The notes under the pieces: model-generated | Told to the model about the DNA's origin: nothing | The model's input: only the letters and a program-made list of their open reading frames with translations | Database searches by the model: none | Origin: Thiotrichaceae bacterium | GTDB lineage: Bacteria; Pseudomonadota; Gammaproteobacteria; Thiotrichales; Thiotrichaceae | Assembly: GCA_026991755.1 (NCBI GenBank) | Contig: JALXAX010000183.1 | Span: forward strand, 1-37,899 | Reading direction: 5' to 3' | DNA: 37,899 nt | Part shown: one piece after another, positions 22,843-32,295 of the stretch | How positions within the stretch are numbered: the stretch's first letter is position 1 | Layout of the letters: each line of letters begins with the position of its first letter | Position numbers and translations under genes: made by a program

Positions 22843-24293
22843 AATAATGAATGGACTAAACGCACACGTGCAGTACTTCTGCGATTATTCCCACTGTCGT
22901 AACCATCACTGAAGCCGACATACCATGCGTAAGACGCTCTTTCAGTTGATGACCAATACCAATCACTACCTGTATTAGGAAAAGCTTTTTGGTCAATCGT
23001 TGGGCTTTTATAATCCCCTCCTCTATCATCTTTACCCGAACAAGTTTGATCCCAGGCTTCTTTCTGAGGAATACCATTACTACAATAAACCAAACTACGA
23101 AGTTCCTTTAAAGTAGGTAGACGCCAATCAGAATACCCAGCAAAAATGGCATCTTTACCCTTTTTAATTGCTTCCGACCAAGTGTAATCTTTGGCTTCAC
23201 CCTGCCCACAATTAGAGCCACTCAATCCTTCTGCACATTTTTTCCACATGAGCCCTGTTTTAGTATCAGTGACTGTGCCATCGCCATTATCGATGTAATG
23301 ACCGATACGGGTTTGCTTGGCTAATTGCGCAGCTTTTTGTTTTGCTAGTGCGGCTTTCTTTTTTGCTTCAGCTTGTTTTCTTTCTTTGGCTAGTTTTTTT
23401 GCTTTAGCCTCTTTTTCTTTCTTTTCTTTAGCTAGTTTTTCTGCTTTAAGCCTTGTTGCTTCTAGCTTTTCTTGTGCTAGCTTTGCTGCTTTTTCCTTTT
23501 TCTCTTTGGCTAGTCTTTCCTTTTTGGCTTGTGCGTCTGCTTGTTGTTTCTTTTCTTCAGCTAGCTTTTTGGCTTTTTCTTCTTCATCTTTCTTCTCTTG
23601 GGCTAAACGCTTCGCTTCTGCCTCTGCCGCAGCTTGTTGCTTCTTTTCTTCGGCTAGCTTTCTGGCTTTTTCTTCCTCATCTTTCTTCTCTTGAGCTAGG
23701 CGTTTCGCTTCTGCCTCAGCTTTAGCTATCTCTTGTGATTGTGAGTTATCTGTTATGTGAAGTGTTGTTCCTCCATTTTCTTCAGTAGGTTGTAAGGCAA
23801 CATAACCTGCACTAGCTACGCCTATAACTGCCAATATCCCTATCACCCAACTCCAAGGTTTGGATCTTTTTGGTGGTGGAGGCGGAGGTAACGTATCTCC
23901 TTCCAACGGGGCGTGTATAGCAATCGCACGTAGTAATCGCTGATAACGCGGGTCATCTGTTTTGCCTTTCCATTTTTGTAGATCAGCTGACTGGATATGC
24001 CCAAACTGCATAGGAGGTTCGACATCGTGATACAGCACAGGCACGTATACGTTACGCGCTAGCCCTTTATTGCTTTCGGCTTTAACCCATGTGGACTGGA
24101 TAGCGTCTTTTGACCAGACGGTTAATACGCATTTGGTACTTTCCAAGGCTTCTTTGATAACGGTTTCGTAGTCTTGCCCTGGTAATATTTCAGGATCCCA
24201 CCAGACATCATAGCCTTCAGCTACTAAGGTAGCGGCTAGTGTTTTAACCCAAGGTTTATCCTTGCGGCTATAGCTGATGAAGATATCGGTCAT
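22827..24293 (-). CDS. TIR-domain / transmembrane / coiled-coil / DUF1566 protein
   Basis: A 488-residue receptor-like fusion. Residues 1-125 form a TIR domain (TDIFISYSRKDKPWVKTLA, WWDPEILPG, WVKAES with the candidate NADase Glu at 73). A proline run (136-141) leads to one membrane segment (147-166). Residues 188-330 are an Ala/Glu/Lys coiled coil containing two near-identical 31-residue repeats. The C-terminal 150 residues are DUF1566: DNGDGTVTDTKTGLMW, WRLPTLKELRSL, WYWSSTERASYAWYVGFSDG and VRLV. Topology would place TIR in the cytoplasm and DUF1566 outside. The last residues DVRF come from repeat G. Ligand and TIR activity are unknown. Confidence 0.85.
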   Translation of the reverse strand: MTDIFISYSRKDKPWVKTLAATLVAEGYDVWWDPEILPGQDYETVIKEALESTKCVLTVWSKDAIQSTWVKAESNKGLARNVYVPVLYHDVEPPMQFGHIQSADLQKWKGKTDDPRYQRLLRAIAIHAPLEGDTLPPPPPPKRSKPWSWVIGILAVIGVASAGYVALQPTEENGGTTLHITDNSQSQEIAKAEAEAKRLAQEKKDEEEKARKLAEEKKQQAAAEAEAKRLAQEKKDEEEKAKKLAEEKKQQADAQAKKERLAKEKKEKAAKLAQEKLEATRLKAEKLAKEKKEKEAKAKKLAKERKQAEAKKKAALAKQKAAQLAKQTRIGHYIDNGDGTVTDTKTGLMWKKCAEGLSGSNCGQGEAKDYTWSEAIKKGKDAIFAGYSDWRLPTLKELRSLVYCSNGIPQKEAWDQTCSGKDDRGGDYKSPTIDQKAFPNTGSDWYWSSTERASYAWYVGFSDGYDSGNNRRSTARVRLVHSLLDVRF

Positions 24294-24320
24294 GGTGTGA
24301 TGAAGCGCCCGTTTTAATTG

Positions 24321-24459
24321 GTTTTGTTGTAACTACTCAGCTTACCCACTACTTTGCCCAATAGCTACGTTGAAAGTGCTCATTTATACTTATAAACTGC
24401 GCGCTTTCGCCTTGCTCTTGAACAAAGTAGTGGGCAATCTGAGCAGTTACGTTTTGTTG
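24321..24459. repeat. Single-copy inverted-repeat element with 9-bp direct flanks
   Basis: About 121 bp (24330-24450) whose ends are inverted repeats (TAACTACTCAGCTTACCCAC / GTGGGCAATCTGAGCAGTTA, with ACTACTTTG / CAAAGTAGT inside), flanked by identical GTTTTGTTG (24321-24329 and 24451-24459). It looks like another miniature element, with a 9-bp target duplication. It lies just upstream of the TIR-DUF1566 start. Confidence 0.7.
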
Positions 24460-24557
24460 AGTCTTTAGATAATAGCGGGTTTTTGTGGATGCGTATAGAC
24501 AGTGATTACGCGAAAATGGGGCGCTAAAAAAAACAAGCTCACAGGCTGGGGTTGTCA

Positions 24558-24593
24558 CCTCCCCCTTTGTAAAGGGGGATTGAGGGGGATTTG
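24558..24593. repeat. Family F C-run/G-run repeat, reversed
   Basis: CCTCCCCCTTTGTAAAGGGGGATTGAGGGGGATT in inverted orientation relative to the other copies, ending directly next to the stop codon of the DUF1501 gene (24594-24596). Probable terminator or REP-like hairpin for that gene. Confidence 0.65.
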
Positions 24594-25754
24594 CTAACTC
24601 AAAAACGGCAGTGTGCCATACTGCCCCCACGGATTAGGTCGTCGCCACCAGTTTTGTGCAATCGTGCCATACATTTGCCTAAAATCGGTAGTGTGTGCGA
24701 CATTTCCATTACCATCTAGCTGCCCCATATTAGGGTGTTTGCCGTAGATACCACGCTTTACTTTGCCACCAAAGACCATGTGTGTTGATGCTGTTCCGTG
24801 GTCTGTACCCATGCCTCTGTTTTCTGCCGCTCTTCTACCAAATTCTGAGTAGGTTACGACTAATACCTTGTCCCACAAGCCTTTGCTTCGCATCACTTTT
24901 GCAAAAGAGCTAATACCGCTTGCTAACTGAAATAATGCGTTATTTTGTAGTTGAATTTGGCTGGCGTGGGAGTCAAACCCTCCTTGTGTCACTTTGTATA
25001 CAGGGGCATCTACTCCGCTTAGCATCATCTGCGCCACGGCTTGTAGACCATGCCCTAAATCACCTGTAAAACCTGGGATAGGTCTAGGGCTTGTACCCAC
25101 TTTTTCAGCAATTTGCTCACCTACTGTATGTAACTGATGCCTAATTTTGGTGACATGCTCTATGGCAGGGTTACGGTGGTTTATCTCTATATCTTTGATA
25201 TTCTTAGCGGCACGAATAAACGAGGCAGGGTTTTGCATAGTCACTGCATTCAGTTTGCTACCCGCTAAGATACCACCACCTTCTACGCCTCCTTTATTGA
25301 TGATAACGCCATGTAGCCCTTGCTTAAGCTCAGGCACTACTTGCGCTAACCAGCCATTGCTATAGTCGTTGATAGATGCACTTTCCCAGATATCGAGTGA
25401 TTGGAAATGAGACAGCGAGCTATGCGGATAGCCCACTCCTTGCACCCATGCCATCTGCCCTTTTTGCCACAATGGTTTGAGTTTTTCGAGCTGTGGGTGC
25501 ATCCCAAAACCTTCTTGATTTGCACCTTCCAGCTTGAGCACAAAGCGCTCTTTTATACTAATATTCTTACGCAATTTATAATAATTATCATCACCATAGG
25601 GGACTAGCGTATTAAAACCATCATTACCCCCTTTTAGATGAATTAATACAACGGTTCGACCTGTTTTACTCAAATCAGCGGCATTAGTAAGGCTGGGGAA
25701 CATACTGCCCATACCGACTAATCCTGCATAGTGTAAAAAGTCTCTTCTATTCAT
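24594..25754 (-). CDS. DUF1501 exported protein
   Basis: 386 residues, beginning with a twin-arginine-type signal (MNRRDFLHYAGLVGMGSMFPSL...NA). Seen: RTVVLIHLKGGNDGFNTLVPYGDDNYY, HPQLEKLKPLWQKGQMAWVQGVGYPHSSLSHF, GFDSH, VVTYSEFGRRAAENRGMGTDHGTAS. The last is the DUF1501 signature, which belongs to the alkaline-phosphatase/sulfatase-like superfamily, with D/H residues suggesting metal binding. Nearly always paired with a DUF1800 gene, as here (33 bp downstream of it). Function unknown; periplasmic. Confidence 0.9.
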   Translation of the reverse strand: MNRRDFLHYAGLVGMGSMFPSLTNAADLSKTGRTVVLIHLKGGNDGFNTLVPYGDDNYYKLRKNISIKERFVLKLEGANQEGFGMHPQLEKLKPLWQKGQMAWVQGVGYPHSSLSHFQSLDIWESASINDYSNGWLAQVVPELKQGLHGVIINKGGVEGGGILAGSKLNAVTMQNPASFIRAAKNIKDIEINHRNPAIEHVTKIRHQLHTVGEQIAEKVGTSPRPIPGFTGDLGHGLQAVAQMMLSGVDAPVYKVTQGGFDSHASQIQLQNNALFQLASGISSFAKVMRSKGLWDKVLVVTYSEFGRRAAENRGMGTDHGTASTHMVFGGKVKRGIYGKHPNMGQLDGNGNVAHTTDFRQMYGTIAQNWWRRPNPWGQYGTLPFLS

Positions 25755-25787
25755 GTTTCGACATTCCTGACTGATAGATTCACAGTC

Positions 25788-27080
25788 TTAATAAATTTGA
25801 TACGCTGGGTCTAGCGTCAACGCGTGAATCAGGCGCTTGTTTCCTGCTTTTTCAGGGAAAGCATGTGCGGGCGGGATAGGCAGTAGCCATTTCGCCATTT
25901 GCTCTTTTGACAGGTCTGGAGGCAGCAGCCGATCTATGCCACTTTTTTCACTTCGCATACTGCCTCGGTTTAGGTTTCTTAATAGGCCATCACGCAATAA
26001 GAGTGATTGGGTGCTTAACCAGGCATCACCCGTCACCCAGCCTTTTACGGTGGGCTGGTCAAACAAAGCTTGTCCCATTAGGTTGAGCTGATGAACGAGG
26101 TTATCCTTAGGTAATTTCATTGGTAACGCTCTTAATGTACCCACCGCAAGGTCTATTGGTGATTTAATAAGCGCCCCTCGGTTAGATTCTGCCCAAAATT
26201 CATTGCTGGTTAAGACGGTTCTTAGCAGTGTGGTTATATCGTAATTTGCGCTGACCAATTTCTGCGCCCATTGCTTAACGATGGTGGGGTTGGGGCGAGA
26301 GGTATTTATAAACTCTTTCCACATTCTTTCAGCTATTCGTTCAGGGGTGCGCTTGTGTTTGAGCATAATATCAAGCGTCTGATCACCATTAAAGTTGCCT
26401 TTCTGCCCTAAAATAGTTTTTACGCTAGTATCGTGCAGGTCTGCATGATTGACAAAACGTCCTGTACGATCATCAATACTCCAGCCTGTAAAGGCTTTTG
26501 CTGCCTCATGGATATCATTCTCATTATATCGACCTCTGCCCACCGTAAACATTTCTAACACTTCACGCGCAAAGTTTTCGTTGGGTGCGCCTTTCATGTT
26601 TTGATTACCATCCAGATACACCAACATGGCGGGGTCTTTTGCAATCTCATGCAGTAGCACTTTGAAGTTACCTAAGGCATTTTTTCTCAACAGCAGGTTT
26701 TGTTGGTACAAAAGGCTCGACGAAAGTGTTTTAGAAATAGTTGACGGAAATACGTTGTGCCAGAACAGTGTCATCCGCTCCACAAAAGGAGCGGGAGTTG
26801 TTAACAGATGCTGAACCCACCACTTCTGCAACGCAGGCCCTTCTGTGCTAGCAATACGCATGATCATTTTCTTGCTACGCATATTACTGCGTAAGCCAGC
26901 AAGCTTGCTCCATGGTGTCATGGCGGGCGGTCTGGGTGGTGTTGAGTTTCGCTGTTTTAAAATTGCATTAACAGCTTGTGGCATAGGTTTGCCAATGATT
27001 TTTTGAATGCTTGCCCATTCTGGACCAAATCCAGTTCTGACAATGAGATGTCTGGCTTCATCAAAGCCTAACTTATCCAC
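25788..27080 (-). CDS. DUF1800 protein
   Basis: 430 residues; the N terminus is the typical DEARHLIVRTGFGPEW, followed by QKWWVQHLLTTPAPFVERMTLFWHNVFPS, QNMKGAPNENFAREVLEMFTVGRGRYNENDIHEAAKAFTGW and the HADLHDTSVKTILGQKGNFNGDQTLDIML block. DUF1800/DUF1501 pairs are widespread and of unknown role. No signal peptide is obvious with this start; an upstream start was not found. First gene of the two-gene unit. Confidence 0.9.
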   Translation of the reverse strand: MDKLGFDEARHLIVRTGFGPEWASIQKIIGKPMPQAVNAILKQRNSTPPRPPAMTPWSKLAGLRSNMRSKKMIMRIASTEGPALQKWWVQHLLTTPAPFVERMTLFWHNVFPSTISKTLSSSLLYQQNLLLRKNALGNFKVLLHEIAKDPAMLVYLDGNQNMKGAPNENFAREVLEMFTVGRGRYNENDIHEAAKAFTGWSIDDRTGRFVNHADLHDTSVKTILGQKGNFNGDQTLDIMLKHKRTPERIAERMWKEFINTSRPNPTIVKQWAQKLVSANYDITTLLRTVLTSNEFWAESNRGALIKSPIDLAVGTLRALPMKLPKDNLVHQLNLMGQALFDQPTVKGWVTGDAWLSTQSLLLRDGLLRNLNRGSMRSEKSGIDRLLPPDLSKEQMAKWLLPIPPAHAFPEKAGNKRLIHALTLDPAYQIY

Positions 27081-27301
27081 GTTTTATACCCCTAGGTTAA
27101 ATCCATTTAAATGAGAGCAGGATGAAAAAGTAAATTAATAGTCTTCACACTATCCCTATATATTCGTATTGTAAAGCAGTCTAATGTTTGACTGAGCATT
27201 ATAGAATAGTTCAAACAATTTATAAGATGTGAATCACAAGATGCCAAAGTAATGTGACTAAGGAACTAAACAATAGTAGTGAATACTACTTTAGGGATGA
27301 A

Positions 27302-27333
27302 AAACACCCGCCTAAGTTACTAGACGGGTGTTT
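27302..27333 (-). terminator. Intrinsic terminator of the Bax-inhibitor-type gene
   Basis: AAACACCCG (27302-27310) and CGGGTGTTT (27325-27333) form a stem. On the minus strand it is followed by TTTTT. It lies 50 bp past the stop of the upstream minus-strand gene. The rest of the 27081-27383 gap holds no gene. Confidence 0.85.
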
Positions 27334-27383
27334 GAGGCTGACAAGTATCAACCTGATTTCTTTAGCTTAAACGCTAGCGTTTA

Positions 27384-28100
27384 TTAATCGTCACCCGCCA
27401 TGCTCATCATAAACTGTAGGATATACCAGAACAATAAACCAACACTTGAGAATAAAGATAACGCTGCTGCCACGTGTTGCTCAGAATTATATTCATGAAT
27501 AATGTTTGACGTACTGTAAAGAACAGATGCCGCAGCAAACAGAATCATCGCGCCAGAGAACCAAGTCCCTAGTGAGAAGCCAAATACCATCGCAGCGATA
27601 ATTACACCAAAGGCGATAAAACCACCGATAGCTAAAGCACGACCCAAGAACGAAAAGTTGATCTTGCTAGTGAATGCTGTGAACGTCAAACCTGCAACCA
27701 AAGCAACAGTTACTATGCCCGCGTTTTGCAATAGCTGACCATCAGGTGCCATTCGCATTGCCATAAAGATCAACGGCATAAAAATAATCGCTTCAGCCAC
27801 AATGAAAACACCCAGACCTAAATATTGCTTTTCGCGTGAGATAGATGAGTGCGCCCACTGGTTGGCAAAGTGTGAAACAAATGCGAATACACCCAAAACG
27901 ATCAACCATGACCATTTACTACCTGATAACATCACTGCAAATTGTTGTGCTACACCACTTTTGAAAAGCAACGTTTCAACAATAGCGAACACTGCGATTG
28001 CACCTGCAAGGTGCATGTAAGTTCTTTTTATAAATCCCGCTCGCTCAGATTCGGATGCGTTTGCAACCACCTGACCAGAGTTCATATCAAGATAAGACAT
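27384..28100 (-). CDS. Bax inhibitor-1/YccA family membrane protein
   Basis: About 238 residues with seven hydrophobic segments, TMBIM/BI-1 type (YccA in E. coli, a modulator of the FtsH protease). Conserved pieces are AGAIAVFAIVETLL, ALAIGGFIAFGVIIAAM and the C-terminal LFSSVGLLFWYILQFMMSMAGDD. The ATG at 28100 (MSYLDMNSG) has GAGGAAA in front; the longer TTG start at 28112 overlaps that Shine-Dalgarno. Terminated by the hairpin at 27302. Confidence 0.9.
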   Translation of the reverse strand: MSYLDMNSGQVVANASESERAGFIKRTYMHLAGAIAVFAIVETLLFKSGVAQQFAVMLSGSKWSWLIVLGVFAFVSHFANQWAHSSISREKQYLGLGVFIVAEAIIFMPLIFMAMRMAPDGQLLQNAGIVTVALVAGLTFTAFTSKINFSFLGRALAIGGFIAFGVIIAAMVFGFSLGTWFSGAMILFAAASVLYSTSNIIHEYNSEQHVAAALSLFSSVGLLFWYILQFMMSMAGDD

Positions 28101-28233
28101 AAATTTCCTCAATTAAAATAATTTCAACTCTTTAACTATAGTGACATATTAGGGAATATCAATATAATTCGGCTCAATACACATCGACAATAACGATAAG
28201 ATACTTCGATAAAATTTGAGGGTGTATAGCGAG

Positions 28234-28322
28234 GTAGCCTGTATGGAGCTTTGCGGAATACAGGTATCATTGTTTTCCCTTGCTTGTGCTTCCCGTATTG
28301 CGCTGTGCTTCATACGGGCTAC
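28234..28322. repeat. Palindromic repeat H plus family-B tail fragment nearby
   Basis: GTAGCCTGTATGGAGC ... GCTTCATACGGGCTAC with inner TGCGGAATACAGG / CCCGTATTGCG arms, a REP-like palindrome between the Bax-inhibitor gene and hrpA. Just after it, AAGTCACGGATTC (28335-28347) matches the right end of the family-B elements, a probable remnant. The 275-bp gap 28101-28375 holds nothing else I recognise. Confidence 0.7.
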
Positions 28323-28375
28323 TTGTGGCAATCAAAGTCACGGATTCTGATAATATTAAACAAAACGAGTAAACT

Positions 28376-31300
28376 TTGAGCCATTCCTTAAACCAGCTAC
28401 AACAAAAACTAAGCCACTGTCGTGCAACCGACAGATTTCGCTTTAAGCGTCGGCTTCAGCAGCTCAAAAAAAACGTCTCTGAGTCCAAAGCTAAAACTCT
28501 ACTGGCGGATATTGAAAAATCTATCGCTATCAGAGAGCAACGCAAAGCCAACCTCCCCTCCCCCGATTACCCCGAATCTCTACCCGTTTCTGCCCGTAGA
28601 AAAGAAATACTCGAAGCGATTCGTGATCATCAGGTGGTTATTTTGTGTGGCGAAACAGGCTCAGGTAAAACCACACAAATTCCTAAAATATGCTTGGAGC
28701 TAGGGCGTGGGGTTGACGGCTTTATCGGTCACACGCAACCGCGTAGGCTAGCGGCTCGAACGGTGGCAGCTAGAATTGGTGACGAGCTAAAATCAGATGT
28801 TTATGTAGGCTACAAAATCCGTTTTCAGGATCGTACTCAGCCACAAACCTATATCAAACTGATGACTGACGGCATTTTGCTTGCCGAAATTCAGCAAGAT
28901 CGTTTTCTTAATCAATACGACACGCTAATTATTGATGAGGCACACGAGCGTAGCTTGAACATTGATTTTCTACTCGGCTATTTGCGCTGGTTACTACCTA
29001 AACGTCGTGATCTTAAACTGATCATCACCTCAGCAACGATTGATCCTGAAAAGTTCTCAAAACACTTTTCCAATGCGCCGATTATTGAAGTGTCAGGGCG
29101 TACTTATCCTGTTGAAATACGCTATAACCCGTTGATTGCAGACGATGCGAAAGAAGGCACTCAGCAAGCAGATATGTATGAGTCCATTGTCGATGCGGTG
29201 GATGAACTAAGAGCAGAATCGCATGATGACATTCTTATCTTTCTGTCAGGAGAGCGAGAAATCCGTGATACAGCCGAGATTCTTCGCAAACAAAACTACC
29301 CTGCTACGGAAGTGTTGCCATTATTTTCGCGCTTGTCTAATAAAGATCAAAACCTTATTTTTAAGCCGCATAACAAACAACATATTGTTTTAGCAACCAA
29401 TGTGGCGGAGACCTCGCTCACCGTACCAGGCATTAAATACGTGATTGATACAGGGCTAGCACGCATTTCTCGCTATTCGTGGCGCTCTCGTATTCAGCGC
29501 TTACCAATTGAGAAAATCTCCCAAGCCTCCGCCAATCAACGTTCAGGTCGTTGTGGACGAACCAGTGACGGTATCGCTATTCGCCTGTATTCGGAAGAGG
29601 ATTATCTGAGCCGATCTGAGTTTACTGATCCTGAAATTCTGCGAACTAATCTCGCCTCGGTTATCTTACAAATGATTCCGTTGCGCTTGGGTTCTATCGA
29701 AGATTTTCCCTTTGTTGAGCCACCTGATTCCCGCCTGATTCGTGATGGTTTCAAACTGCTATTTGAACTACAAGCCGTTAAGAAAAACCAACAGCTCACA
29801 CCTGTCGGTCGCCAGCTAGCACGCATTCCTATCGACCCACAATTAGCAAGAATGCTAATCGAAGCCGAACGTTTGGGTGCGCTTAAAGAAATCCTAATTA
29901 TCGTCAGCGCTTTATCCATCCAGGATCCGCGTGAGCGCCCGATGGAAAAACAGCAAGCCGCTGATGAAAAACACAGCCGCTTTAAAGACAAAGAGTCGGA
30001 CTTTTTAGGCTATATCAACTTATGGGATTACTTTCATCAAAAGAAAGCCGAACTCTCGCAAAACAAGCTACGCAAGCTATGCCGTAAAGAATACCTTGCT
30101 TACATGCGTTTGCGCGAGTGGCAAGATATTCACTTTCAGATTAAGCAAAGCTTGCCAAAAGGCGTGAAAATCAACAGTAAAGATGCCAGTATCGACACTA
30201 TTCATCAATGCCTCTTAAGCGGATTACTTAGCCATGTTGGCACCAAGGATGAAGATAATTATTACCAAGGCACACATAACCGCAAGTTTATGATCTTCCC
30301 GGGTTCTGCGCTGAAAAAGAAATCGCCTAAGTGGGTGATGGCTGCGGAGATGGTCGAAACCTCGCGCTTGTTTGCACGCATTGTCGGCAAGCTACAACCC
30401 GAATGGATTGAACGCGCAGCCAAGCATCTCATCAAACATCACTATTCCGAACCGCATTGGCAAAAGCGCCCAGCTCAAGTGGGCGCACACGAGCGGTTGA
30501 CGTTGTATGGCTTGACGGTAAACCCAAAGCGAAACGTCAACTTTGGCAAGATAGACCCTGTGCTAAGTCGGCAGATTTTTATCCGCCATGCTCTGGTATA
30601 TGGCGAATACGACTGCAAAGCCGAGTTTTTTAGCCACAACCGTAACTTAATTGAGGACATTGAAAACCTCGAAGCTAAATCACGCCGCCGTGATATTTTG
30701 GTTGATGAAGAAACCCTGTACGACTTTTATGAGCAGATTATCCCTGAACATATTTACAGCGGTCATTCGTTTGAGAAATGGCGAAAGCAGCAAGAACGCA
30801 AGGATGCAGAAGCACTCTTTTTAACCAAAGCCTATTTATTGCAGCGTGACACAGACCATGTTGATGATGATCAGTACCCTGATCAAATCACCATTAATGA
30901 CGCCGTATTCCCGTTGAGTTATCACTTTGACCCTGGGCGTATGGACGATGGTGTAACGGTACAAATCCCGCATATTTTACTCAACCAACTACGCCCAGAA
31001 CCGTTTGATTATCTAGTCGCAGGGATGATTGAAGAGAAAATTATCGCCATCATAAAAGGCTTGCCCAAACAGACACGCAAGCAATTTGTACCTGCTCCAC
31101 AATATGCCCAAGCCATTGCAGAAAATATTACTGCTGAGGATATAGCCAAACAGCCTTTGTTAGAGACTATCAACTACCACCTAAGGCGTATGACTGGTGC
31201 AACTATTCCACAGGACCTATACGATGCGGTTGAGCTGGATGATCATTTATTAATGCGTTTTCAAGTCATTGACGAGAAAGGTAAAACACTCAAAACTGGG

Positions 31301-32242
31301 CGTAACCTTAATAGTTTAAAAGACAATGTAAGCCATAAGGCTAAGCAAAGCTTTCAGACGTTGGCGAAGCAATCTAATAATAATATTGAGCAAGAAGGGT
31401 TAACCGAATGGAGTTTTGGAGACTTGCCTGAAGATTTAGTCATTAACTCTAACGGTATCAGTATTCGTGCCTACCCTGCTTTAGTTGATAACAAAACCAG
31501 TGTAGCCATTAAGCTGTTTGATACGCCTGAAAAAGCAAAGCAAAGTCATACCAAGGGTTTATTACGATTATTTATTTTAGTGGATAGCAAACAGTATAAC
31601 GCTCAAAAACGTAAGCTTAACAACATCCAGAATTTGTGTTTGCGCTATACCTCAACGGGTACGTGTGAAGAGCTAAAACACGGTATCGTGCAAGCTGCTT
31701 TTCGAAATGTGTATTTGCAGGATGAGGCTATTCGTAGTCAGCAAGCTTTCACCGAAACGTTGGCATCACAGAAGAACACTATCGCCGAGAATTGTGCGGA
31801 GTTATGCCACCTGCTTGACCCTATTCTTAAGCAGCATCACGAGATTCATAAACAGCTCAAAGGTAGTATTAAACCTAATTGGCTAGAAGCGCTGGCGGAT
31901 ATAAAAGACCAGATGGAACATATTATTTATAAAGGCTTTTTGAGCGAAACCAGCACTGATGAGTTACGCCAAATACCGCGTTATCTAAAAGGTATTTTAC
32001 GCAGACTGGACAAGCTGGCGGCTAGCGAACAACGAGACCGTAGCTTGCGTTTGGAAGTACAACCGTTGTGGGATCAGTATAAAAGTGAGATTAAAAAGAA
32101 GCCTCAGAAACGCGAGCTTTTAAGGGCATATCGCTGGCAGATTGAGGAATTTAGGATTTCTTTGTTTGCACAGGATTTGGGGACAAATCATCCTGTTTCT
32201 GCTAAGCGGTTGAAGAAGCTTTGGCATGAGGTTAATGGGTAG
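28376..32242 (+). CDS. hrpA: ATP-dependent RNA helicase HrpA
   Basis: A 1288-residue DEAH helicase, matching the length of E. coli HrpA (about 1300), which resolves stalled ribosome collisions. Seen: GETGSGKTT (92-100), HTQPRRLAA, DEAH (187-190), SAT (219-221), LATNVAETSLTVPG, NQRSGRCGR, then helicase-associated and long HrpA-specific regions (from about 640). The start is TTG. The N terminus (LQQKLSHCRATDRFRFKRRL) aligns with the family and no ATG lies near. No strong Shine-Dalgarno. Confidence 0.93.
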   Translation: MSHSLNQLQQKLSHCRATDRFRFKRRLQQLKKNVSESKAKTLLADIEKSIAIREQRKANLPSPDYPESLPVSARRKEILEAIRDHQVVILCGETGSGKTTQIPKICLELGRGVDGFIGHTQPRRLAARTVAARIGDELKSDVYVGYKIRFQDRTQPQTYIKLMTDGILLAEIQQDRFLNQYDTLIIDEAHERSLNIDFLLGYLRWLLPKRRDLKLIITSATIDPEKFSKHFSNAPIIEVSGRTYPVEIRYNPLIADDAKEGTQQADMYESIVDAVDELRAESHDDILIFLSGEREIRDTAEILRKQNYPATEVLPLFSRLSNKDQNLIFKPHNKQHIVLATNVAETSLTVPGIKYVIDTGLARISRYSWRSRIQRLPIEKISQASANQRSGRCGRTSDGIAIRLYSEEDYLSRSEFTDPEILRTNLASVILQMIPLRLGSIEDFPFVEPPDSRLIRDGFKLLFELQAVKKNQQLTPVGRQLARIPIDPQLARMLIEAERLGALKEILIIVSALSIQDPRERPMEKQQAADEKHSRFKDKESDFLGYINLWDYFHQKKAELSQNKLRKLCRKEYLAYMRLREWQDIHFQIKQSLPKGVKINSKDASIDTIHQCLLSGLLSHVGTKDEDNYYQGTHNRKFMIFPGSALKKKSPKWVMAAEMVETSRLFARIVGKLQPEWIERAAKHLIKHHYSEPHWQKRPAQVGAHERLTLYGLTVNPKRNVNFGKIDPVLSRQIFIRHALVYGEYDCKAEFFSHNRNLIEDIENLEAKSRRRDILVDEETLYDFYEQIIPEHIYSGHSFEKWRKQQERKDAEALFLTKAYLLQRDTDHVDDDQYPDQITINDAVFPLSYHFDPGRMDDGVTVQIPHILLNQLRPEPFDYLVAGMIEEKIIAIIKGLPKQTRKQFVPAPQYAQAIAENITAEDIAKQPLLETINYHLRRMTGATIPQDLYDAVELDDHLLMRFQVIDEKGKTLKTGRNLNSLKDNVSHKAKQSFQTLAKQSNNNIEQEGLTEWSFGDLPEDLVINSNGISIRAYPALVDNKTSVAIKLFDTPEKAKQSHTKGLLRLFILVDSKQYNAQKRKLNNIQNLCLRYTSTGTCEELKHGIVQAAFRNVYLQDEAIRSQQAFTETLASQKNTIAENCAELCHLLDPILKQHHEIHKQLKGSIKPNWLEALADIKDQMEHIIYKGFLSETSTDELRQIPRYLKGILRRLDKLAASEQRDRSLRLEVQPLWDQYKSEIKKKPQKRELLRAYRWQIEEFRISLFAQDLGTNHPVSAKRLKKLWHEVNG

Positions 32243-32295
32243 GAAACACTACACAAGTCATGACTTGATCAGTTTCCTTGGCAAATGCCAACACA

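Noticed and set aside
23317-23725. Long plus-strand ORFs opposite the coiled coil of the TIR protein
   Set aside because: Low-complexity Phe/Ser/Ala translation is the antisense of the Lys/Glu/Ala repeat.
12836-24593. Recurring C-run/G-run repeats as a CRISPR array
   Set aside because: Copies are kilobases apart, in both orientations and self-complementary, without regular spacers.
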